Below, piece after piece: positions 12,407 through 18,494 of a stretch of 18,494 bases of DNA. The stretch is from positions 1-18,494 of the forward strand of contig CAKOMW010000009.1 in NCBI GenBank assembly GCA_934096805.1, read 5' to 3'. Position numbers and translations under genes: made by a program. Source of the stretch: an uncultured Bacilli bacterium (lineage in GTDB: Bacteria > Bacillota_I > Bacilli_A > RF39 > UBA660). The stretch's first letter is position 1. Every line of letters starts with the position of its first letter. Below the pieces are notes generated by a model. It was given only the letters and a program-made list of their open reading frames with translations. It was not told the DNA's origin and made no database searches.

Positions 12407-14431
12407 TTGAAAAATTTAGTAATCGTGGAATCACCTAGTAAAAGTAAAACAATTGAAAAATATCTGGGAGACAATTATAAAGTAGTATCATCAAAAGGAC
12501 ATATAAGGGACTTAGCAACAACAGGAAAATATGGCTTTGGTGTAGATGTAGAAGACGGTTTTAAACCAAACTATGAAATAATAAAAGGCAAAAAAAGCAC
12601 TGTAACAGAACTAAAAAAACTAGCTAAAGACTCAGACTTAGTCTATCTAGCATCCGATCCTGACCGTGAGGGAGAAGCAATTGCTTGGCATTTAAAAGAC
12701 GCTCTAAAATTAAAAGACGATAAATATGATAGAGTAGTATTTAATGAAATAACAAAAGACAAAGTCCGTGAAGCCTTTAATAAACCTAGAAAAATAGACG
12801 ATAATCTAGTAAAATCACAAGAATCAAGAAGAATTTTAGACAGGATAATAGGCTTTAGACTATCAAAATTAATGCAATCAAAAACTGGAGGCAAATCAGC
12901 GGGAAGAGTACAATCTGTAGCCTTAAAACTAATTGTCGACAGAGAAGAAGAAATAAACTCATTCGTTCCAGAAGAATACTATACTATAACTGCTATTTTT
13001 AATGATTTTGAATCTAAATTATTTCAATACGACCACAAAGATATAGAAATAAAATCTGAAAAAGAAAAAAATGATATTTTAGATAAACTGACTAAAACCT
13101 TTGAAATAGAAAAAGTAGAAAAGAAAGATAAAAATAAAAAAGCAAAAGCTCCATACACCACATCAACATTACAACAAGATGCTTCAAGTAAATATAATTT
13201 TCCTGGAAAAAAAACCATGTCCATAGCTCAAAAGCTATATGAAGGTATCGCTCTAGAAGACGAAACAACTGGTCTAATTACTTATATGAGAACAGACTCA
13301 ATAAGATTAAGTGATGAATTTATAAAAAACACCTATAAATACATAAATGATAACTATGGTAAAGAATACGTAGGATATGTAAAACAAAGCAAAAACAAAG
13401 AAAACGTTCAAGACGCTCACGAAGCAATTAGACCAACTGACATTAATAAGACACCAGATAAAGTGAAAAAATATTTAAAAGAAGATGAATACAAGCTATA
13501 TAAACTAATATACTATAGAGCACTTGCTTCACTTATGGTAGATGCTAAAGCTTTAACTACCACTATTATACTTAATAACAACAATTATCAATTTAAAACA
13601 ACCGGTTCAATTATAACCTTTGATGGTTACTTGAAAGTATACAAGGACTATGAAGCAACTGAAGAAAAAATATTACCTGATTTAGCAAACTATAAAACTA
13701 ATGTTGTAATAGCTAATGAAATAATAGATGAACAACACTTTACTAAACCCAAACCTAGATACACTGAAGCTAAGCTAATTAAAGAACTTGAAGAACTAGG
13801 AATAGGTAGACCATCAACTTATGTAAAAATAATTGATACTTTAAAAGAAAGAAATTATGTCACTCTAGAAGATAAAAAGTTTAAACCAACTGAAATAGGT
13901 ATTTTAACAACCCATAAATTACAAGAATTTTTCTCTGGTATTATAAATGTAGAATACACTGCTAAAATGGAAGATGACCTTGACCAAATCGCTGAAGGTA
14001 AAGAAATCTGGAATGAAATGTTAGATAAATTCTATAAAAAGTTTGAACCACTTGTAAAAGTTGCATTCGACGAAATGGAAAAAAAAGAACCAGAAAAAAC
14101 TGGGGAACTATGTCCGAATTGTAATAGTCCATTAGTAATTAGAAAAGGAAGATATGGCGACTTTACAGCATGTAGCAACTATCCAGAATGTAAATACATA
14201 AAAAAAGAAGAAAAGAAAGTAGTTGAAGTATGTGACTGTCCTAATTGTGATGGTAAAATAGTAGAAAGAAAAACTAAAAGAGGAAAAATATTCTATGGAT
14301 GCAATAACTTTCCAAAATGCAATACAGCCTTTTGGGATAAACCTCTAAAAGAAACATGTCCTAACTGTGGAAGCATTCTTCTAGAAAAGAAAGATAAAGT
14401 AGCATGTTCATCATGTGATTATGAAAAATAA
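12407..14431 (+). CDS. topA: DNA topoisomerase I
   Basis: This 674-residue type IA topoisomerase relaxes negative supercoils. The TOPRIM domain starts at once (NLVIVESPSKSKTIEKYLG, catalytic Glu8) and contains DPDREGEAIAWH with Asp84, Asp86 and Glu88. The active-site tyrosine is Tyr293 in GLITYMRTDS. PRYTEAKLIKELEELGIGRPSTY is the conserved stretch of domain II/IV. The C-terminus carries three four-cysteine zinc modules (about residues 567-674; the last has Cys651, Cys654, Cys667, Cys670). The length is close to the Bacillus enzyme (691). The start is TTG with a gaggg/gtgat ribosome binding site just upstream, and the promoter at 12356-12384 supports it. A terminator follows. Confidence 0.97.
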   Translation: MKNLVIVESPSKSKTIEKYLGDNYKVVSSKGHIRDLATTGKYGFGVDVEDGFKPNYEIIKGKKSTVTELKKLAKDSDLVYLASDPDREGEAIAWHLKDALKLKDDKYDRVVFNEITKDKVREAFNKPRKIDDNLVKSQESRRILDRIIGFRLSKLMQSKTGGKSAGRVQSVALKLIVDREEEINSFVPEEYYTITAIFNDFESKLFQYDHKDIEIKSEKEKNDILDKLTKTFEIEKVEKKDKNKKAKAPYTTSTLQQDASSKYNFPGKKTMSIAQKLYEGIALEDETTGLITYMRTDSIRLSDEFIKNTYKYINDNYGKEYVGYVKQSKNKENVQDAHEAIRPTDINKTPDKVKKYLKEDEYKLYKLIYYRALASLMVDAKALTTTIILNNNNYQFKTTGSIITFDGYLKVYKDYEATEEKILPDLANYKTNVVIANEIIDEQHFTKPKPRYTEAKLIKELEELGIGRPSTYVKIIDTLKERNYVTLEDKKFKPTEIGILTTHKLQEFFSGIINVEYTAKMEDDLDQIAEGKEIWNEMLDKFYKKFEPLVKVAFDEMEKKEPEKTGELCPNCNSPLVIRKGRYGDFTACSNYPECKYIKKEEKKVVEVCDCPNCDGKIVERKTKRGKIFYGCNNFPKCNTAFWDKPLKETCPNCGSILLEKKDKVACSSCDYEK

Positions 14432-14498
14432 AATAAACCAGAAAATTATATCAGAAAAATATGATAGAAAAACTAAATAAAAAACATAAAAAAATTAT

Positions 14499-14528
14499 AA
14501 AAAAAGGGTTAATTAAACTCCTTTTTTC
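14499..14528 (+). terminator. Intrinsic terminator between topA and pncC
   Basis: Stem aaaaaagg plus G (14500-14508) with t plus cctttttt (14519-14527), including one G-U pair, and a T run. The A and T tracts are symmetric, so it could work in both directions. Confidence 0.6.
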
Positions 14529-14536
14529 TTTTTATA

Positions 14537-14545
14537 TGATATAAT
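14537..14545 (+). promoter_or_regulatory. Extended -10 promoter of the pncC-polA-mutM unit
   Basis: TGATATAAT is a perfect extended -10 element located right after the topA terminator and 20 nt before the pncC start. No good -35 is visible, which extended -10 promoters can tolerate. Confidence 0.6.
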
Positions 14546-14565
14546 TATTCTAAGGATGTGAAAAT

Positions 14566-15030
14566 ATGAAAGAAGTAGTAAACAAACTAATCGATAAAAA
14601 CAAAACCATATCAACCATGGAATCCTGTACAGGAGGATGCCTTGCTAGTGAAATAACTAACCAAGAAAACTCATCAAAAGTATTAAAATTTTCTGCTATA
14701 ACTTACAGCAACGAATACAAAATAAAAATGGGTGTAGACAAAAAAATAATTGATACCTACAGTGTTTATAGTATTGAAACAGCCCATTCTATGGCCTCAG
14801 CTATTTCTAATTACACCAATTCTTCATACGGTATAGGCATAACAGGCAAACTAAATAAACAAGATGAAGAAAATCCTTATGGTGACAATAGCACAGTATA
14901 TGTAGCAATTTTAGATAAAGAAAACAATAAATATTATGACTTAAAAATACTAGCAACAGAAAAAACAAGAAAAGAAAACAAAATGCTTGTTGTTAATGAA
15001 GTAATAAATAAATTACATGAAATATTATAA
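14566..15030 (+). CDS. pncC: PncC/CinA C-terminal domain protein (nicotinamide-nucleotide amidase family)
   Basis: The 154-residue protein corresponds to the stand-alone C-terminal domain of CinA: STMESCTGGCLASEIT (residues 16-31), FSAITYSNEYKIKMGV (43-58) and YGIGITGKL. PncC converts nicotinamide mononucleotide to nicotinate mononucleotide in NAD salvage and in disposal of the NMN made by NAD-dependent ligase. The usual Gly-Pro-rich loop after GITG is replaced by an Asn/Glu-rich stretch (KLNKQDEENPYGDNS), so the copy is divergent and activity is not assured. The ribosome binding site is aaggatgtga. polA follows after 11 nt, forming an operon. The N-terminal MoaB-like domain of full CinA is absent. 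Confidence 0.85.
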   Translation: MKEVVNKLIDKNKTISTMESCTGGCLASEITNQENSSKVLKFSAITYSNEYKIKMGVDKKIIDTYSVYSIETAHSMASAISNYTNSSYGIGITGKLNKQDEENPYGDNSTVYVAILDKENNKYYDLKILATEKTRKENKMLVVNEVINKLHEIL

Positions 15031-15041
15031 GGGAGGAAACT

Positions 15042-17603
15042 ATGAAAAAAGTAATATTAATTGACGGAAACAACCTTCTTTTTAGAAGCTTTTATGCAAC
15101 AGCATACTCTGGTAGTATTCTTAGAAACTCTAAAGGATTTCCCACTAATGCCCTTTATGGTTTTATAAATATGCTAAATAAAATAATCAATGAAGAAAAA
15201 CCTTCATATATGATGATAGCATTCGATAAAGGCAAAACATTTAGACACGAAAAATACGACGGATACAAAGATGGAAGAAGAGAAACACCACTTGAATTAA
15301 AGCAACAATTCCCTGTAGCCAAAGAGATAGCTAGAACCATGGGAATAAAATGCTTTGAAATAGATAACTACGAAGCCGATGATATAATTGGAACATTTGC
15401 CAAAGAAGTAGATATAGATGACGACTTTATTGGAACAATCGTAAGTAGTGATAAAGACTTATTACAACTTATCTCTTCCGATGTCGATGTAAAACTTTTA
15501 AAAACAAATGACTATATCAGAATGAATAAGCAAACCTTTTATGAAACATATGGCCTATCACCAGAAAAAATGGTTGACCTAAAAGCCCTTATGGGAGACG
15601 CTTCTGATAATATTCCTGGAGTAAAAGGAATCGGAGAAAAAACTGCCCTTAATCTACTTCATGAATATGGTACTTTAGATGGTATTTATGAAAACTTAGA
15701 TAAAATAAGAAATAGCATTAAAGAAAAACTAATAAATGATAAAGAAAAAGCTTACTTTTCTTATGAACTTGCTACAATCTATAAAGAAGTTCCAATTGAT
15801 ACTAACCTAGAAAACATAAAATATGAAGGCATAACAAATGAATATATTCCTTTACTTGAAGAATACGAATTCTATTCAATAATAAAAAAACTAGATAAAA
15901 AAGAAGAACCAAAAAAAGAATTAGTCTATGAAATAAAACAAAACATCACTCTAAATGATGACTTTGCTTACTATATATTAACCAAAGGTAACTATCATGA
16001 TCAAAACGTTATAGGTCTTGCTATTTATAATGATGATACTTCTTGTTATATTGAGGGAGAAAACATAAAACAACTAGATATATTTAATAATGATAATATA
16101 AAATATACATACGACTTAAAAAAGAATATTACGCTATTTAAATACTTAGACATTCCTTTTAATAATAAAAATAAAGACCTAATGATTGAAACATATCTAT
16201 TAAACTATAATATAAAAGATGATTTATCATACTTGACTAGTATATGTGGTGAAACAACAACTGAAGATGTAACTCTTTTAAAGAAAAAAGATGTAACCAA
16301 TGAAGATATAATAAAAAATACTATTTCAAAAGCAAAATTTATTTGGGATAATAAAGATAAATTCTATAAAGAACTAAACACCGATGAAGAAAAACTATAC
16401 TTGGATTTGGAATTACCACTTACATATGTTTTATCCGATATGGAATATACTGGGGTAAACATTGATTTAGAAGTCTTAGAAAACATGAAAGACGAATTAC
16501 AAAAATCCCTTGATATCCTATCAAATGAAATATATAATTTAGCAAATGAAGAATTTAATATATTAAGTCCTAAGCAACTAGGCACCATTCTTTTTGAAAA
16601 ACTATCTATTCCTTATCCTAAAAAAATAAAAAACAATAGTTATTCTACAAGTGCTGATATCTTAAATAAATTAATTAACTACGAAATAGTAGAAAAAGTA
16701 TTACTATATAGAAATCTTGCTAAACTTTATAGCAATTATGCCGTTGGATTAATCGAATATGTAAAAGAAGATAAAAGAATTCATACTATCTTTAATCAAA
16801 CTCTAACTAGAACAGGTAGACTATCTTCAACCAGTCCTAATCTTCAAAACATACCAATGAAAACAGAATATGGAAGAGCCTTTAGAAAAGCCTTTATTCC
16901 AAGCAATGACGGTTATATTCTGTCAAGCGATTATTCTCAAATAGAATTAAGAGTATTTGCCCATATGTCAAATGCCAACAACTTAATCGAAGCATTTAAT
17001 AATGATATGGATATTCATACTAAAACAGCCATGGATATATACCATGTAACCAAAGAAGAAGTTACACCACTTATGAGAAGAAACGCTAAAGCAGTTAATT
17101 TTGGTATTTTATATGGAATAAGTAGCTTTGGTCTATCTGAAGGATTAAATATAGATGTAAAAGAAGCAAAATCATTTATAGAAAACTATCTAAATACATT
17201 TACAGGAATAAAAGACTATATGGAAACACTAAAGAAAAATGCCTATGATAATGGCTATGTAAAAACTCTGTTTGGAAGAACAAGAATAATAGATGAATTA
17301 AAAAATAGCAACTATATGATAAGACAAAGTGGAGAAAGAATGGCTCTTAATACTCCAATTCAAGGAACAAGCGCTGACATTCTAAAAAAAGCAATGATTG
17401 AGATATATGATGCCTTAAATAAAAAGAACCTAAAATCAAAAATGATTATTCAAGTACACGATGAACTAGTATTCGATGTAGTAAAAGAAGAAAAAGATGA
17501 AGTAGTAGAAATAGTAAAAAATATTATGGAAAATACTTATAAACTAAACGTTCCCCTAAAAGTAGATATAAACATTGGAACAAATTGGTATGAGGCCAAA
17601 TAA
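15042..17603 (+). CDS. polA: DNA polymerase I
   Basis: The 853-residue family A polymerase replaces RNA primers and fills repair gaps. The 5'-3' nuclease domain (1 to about 285) has LIDGNNLLFRSFYA, YEADDIIGTFA, VSSDKDLLQL and GDASDNIPGVKGIGEKTA (185-202). The central 3'-5' exonuclease-like domain (about 300-450) lacks the metal-binding Asp/Glu set (no DxE at its start), so proofreading is predicted absent, as in Bacillus-type Pol I. The polymerase domain carries motif A DYSQIELRVFAH (Asp630), motif B RRNAKAVNFGILYG (679-692) and motif C VHDE (Asp807, Glu808). The ribosome binding site agggagga is strong. The stop overlaps the mutM start by one base, matching the conserved polA-mutM pair of Bacillota. 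Confidence 0.97.
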   Translation: MKKVILIDGNNLLFRSFYATAYSGSILRNSKGFPTNALYGFINMLNKIINEEKPSYMMIAFDKGKTFRHEKYDGYKDGRRETPLELKQQFPVAKEIARTMGIKCFEIDNYEADDIIGTFAKEVDIDDDFIGTIVSSDKDLLQLISSDVDVKLLKTNDYIRMNKQTFYETYGLSPEKMVDLKALMGDASDNIPGVKGIGEKTALNLLHEYGTLDGIYENLDKIRNSIKEKLINDKEKAYFSYELATIYKEVPIDTNLENIKYEGITNEYIPLLEEYEFYSIIKKLDKKEEPKKELVYEIKQNITLNDDFAYYILTKGNYHDQNVIGLAIYNDDTSCYIEGENIKQLDIFNNDNIKYTYDLKKNITLFKYLDIPFNNKNKDLMIETYLLNYNIKDDLSYLTSICGETTTEDVTLLKKKDVTNEDIIKNTISKAKFIWDNKDKFYKELNTDEEKLYLDLELPLTYVLSDMEYTGVNIDLEVLENMKDELQKSLDILSNEIYNLANEEFNILSPKQLGTILFEKLSIPYPKKIKNNSYSTSADILNKLINYEIVEKVLLYRNLAKLYSNYAVGLIEYVKEDKRIHTIFNQTLTRTGRLSSTSPNLQNIPMKTEYGRAFRKAFIPSNDGYILSSDYSQIELRVFAHMSNANNLIEAFNNDMDIHTKTAMDIYHVTKEEVTPLMRRNAKAVNFGILYGISSFGLSEGLNIDVKEAKSFIENYLNTFTGIKDYMETLKKNAYDNGYVKTLFGRTRIIDELKNSNYMIRQSGERMALNTPIQGTSADILKKAMIEIYDALNKKNLKSKMIIQVHDELVFDVVKEEKDEVVEIVKNIMENTYKLNVPLKVDINIGTNWYEAK

Positions 17604-18424
17604 TGCCAGAATTACCTGAAGTAGAAACAGTAAGAAAACAACTACTTAATCATCTTAAAAACAAAACTATAAAAAGTATTAATATAATTCATAATAATGT
17701 ATTTGAAAATCAAGATATAAATAAAATAAAAGAAGAAATAAAAAATCAAACAATAAACGATATCAAAAGAAGAGGAAAATGGTTAATATTTGAACTAGAC
17801 AACTATAACCTTTTAAGCCATCTTAGAATGGAAGGTAAATATCTATATCGAAACATAAATGATGAAATAAATAAACATGAACTAATTATTTTTAATATAG
17901 ACGATACTTTTGAGTTAAGATATAAAGACACAAGAAAATTTGGAAAAATGTACCTTATAAAAAAAGAAGACTTAGAGAAAAATTCTCCTCTTACTAAGCT
18001 AGGATTAGAACCATGGGATAAAAAACTAACAACAGAATACTTAAAAGAAAAACTAAAGAATAAAAGTTTACCTATAAAAACAACTCTTCTAGACCAAACT
18101 ATAATTACAGGCATTGGCAATATTTATGCTAATGAAATACTCTTTTTATCAAAAATAAATCCTCATAAAAAGAGTAAAGAGCTAAGCAATAAGGAACTAG
18201 AGTCTATTATAGAAAACACTAAAAAAGTATTAGAAAAAGCAATCGAAGAGGGAGGTACCACTATAAGAAGCTATACATCTGAAGAAGGAGTATCAGGTAA
18301 ATTTCAAAATAATCTTTTGGTTCATAAAAGAGAAAATGAGAAATGTCCTAATTGCAACACCCCAATAAGCAATGATAAAATCGGAGGAAGAAGTACCTAT
18401 TATTGTAAAAAATGTCAAAAATAA
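17603..18424 (+). CDS. mutM: Formamidopyrimidine-DNA glycosylase (Fpg/MutM)
   Basis: The 273-residue bifunctional glycosylase/AP lyase removes 8-oxoguanine and formamidopyrimidines. It begins MPELPEVETVRKQL, so Pro2 is the catalytic nucleophile after Met removal and Glu3 is present. Lys59 is in RRGKWLIFEL, and LLSHLRMEGKY is conserved. The helix-two-turn-helix contains TIITGIGNIYANEILF. The C-terminal zinc finger has Cys248, Cys251, Cys268 and Cys271, with Arg263 in GGRSTYYC contacting DNA in relatives. It shares one base with the polA stop (TAATG) and has no strong ribosome binding site of its own, so translation is probably coupled to polA. All key residues are intact. Confidence 0.97.
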   Translation: MPELPEVETVRKQLLNHLKNKTIKSINIIHNNVFENQDINKIKEEIKNQTINDIKRRGKWLIFELDNYNLLSHLRMEGKYLYRNINDEINKHELIIFNIDDTFELRYKDTRKFGKMYLIKKEDLEKNSPLTKLGLEPWDKKLTTEYLKEKLKNKSLPIKTTLLDQTIITGIGNIYANEILFLSKINPHKKSKELSNKELESIIENTKKVLEKAIEEGGTTIRSYTSEEGVSGKFQNNLLVHKRENEKCPNCNTPISNDKIGGRSTYYCKKCQK

Positions 18425-18432
18425 AATGAAGA

Positions 18433-18461
18433 TTGACACTGTTACAAAAGTTATATATAAT
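18433..18461 (+). promoter_or_regulatory. Strong promoter for a gene beyond the right edge
   Basis: Perfect TTGACA (18433-18438), 17 bp, perfect TATAAT (18456-18461). It is followed by a Shine-Dalgarno sequence (aaaggag, 18479-18485), and the window ends in 'at', which would be a start codon if the next base is G. Confidence 0.85.
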
Positions 18462-18494
18462 TAAGCTATAAGATAGGTAAAGGAGTAAGATTAT

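Noticed and set aside
1..18494. Mycoplasma-type genetic code (TGA as tryptophan)
   Set aside because: Tryptophans are encoded by TGG, and several genes end at TGA exactly where the family should end.
1..18494. CRISPR array, tRNA, rRNA or insertion sequence
   Set aside because: I saw no regularly spaced short repeats, no cloverleaf or rRNA-like sequence, and no transposase or integrase motifs in any frame provided.

Overview
The window is AT-rich, gene-dense DNA from a low-GC Bacillota, probably a deep-branching Bacilli or Mycoplasmatota-related lineage. The evidence is RbgA, SpoVS, YlbD and YlbE homologues, Bacillus-like topA, polA and mutM, short intergenic gaps, AGGAGG-type ribosome binding sites and vegetative TTGACA/TATAAT promoters. 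TGA is used as a stop (for example in ylbE, rhuM and rnhB), so the code is standard rather than mycoplasmal. Every gene I can support is on the + strand.

Region by region. (1) 1-1008: the 3' part of a surface protein with InlB-type (Listeria-Bacteroides) repeats, a C-terminal membrane anchor and a terminator. (2) 1202-2086: spoVS, ylbD and ylbE, a small sporulation/coat-type cluster. (3) 2128-3609: three type IV pilin-like genes. One is tiny; the other two are full-size tandem paralogues with almost identical 5' ends, each with its own promoter and terminator. (4) 3783-4664: endonuclease IV (nfo), preceded by a third copy of the pilin-type promoter and a hairpin. (5) 4919-5515: an HD-domain phosphohydrolase. 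(6) 5618-7394: an operon of a DUF1848 protein with a radical-SAM-like cysteine motif, a small membrane protein and a divergent Ham1/RdgB-like protein. (7) 7531-10426: an accessory island of dinD, a chimeric RhuM/YhcG/RhuM ORF and an intact rhuM. (8) 10419-12246: rbgA (ribosome assembly GTPase) and rnhB. (9) 12407-18424: topA, then a pncC/cinA-type gene, polA and mutM. The window ends with a strong promoter for a gene beyond the right edge.

Much of the core content concerns DNA maintenance. MutM removes oxidised purines, Nfo cuts abasic sites and trims blocked 3' ends, PolA fills gaps and removes flaps and primers, RNase HII removes ribonucleotides, TopA relaxes negative supercoils, and the Ham1-like protein may clean the nucleotide pool.

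The most unusual parts are four. First, the accessory island contains an open three-part chimera, RhuM N-terminus, YhcG (DUF1016) middle and RhuM C-terminus, which has lost the PD-(D/E)XK core. Second, a stranded copy of the first codons of rbgA lies upstream of the intact rhuM, so the rhuM cassette is flanked by 26-nt direct repeats and the rbgA start has been regenerated behind it. Third, RNase HII has an N-terminal extension that looks like a degenerate AbiEii-type nucleotidyltransferase domain. Fourth, one promoter sequence recurs at both pilin genes, nfo and the DUF1848 operon. Family assignments come from recognising motifs by eye; no database search was run.
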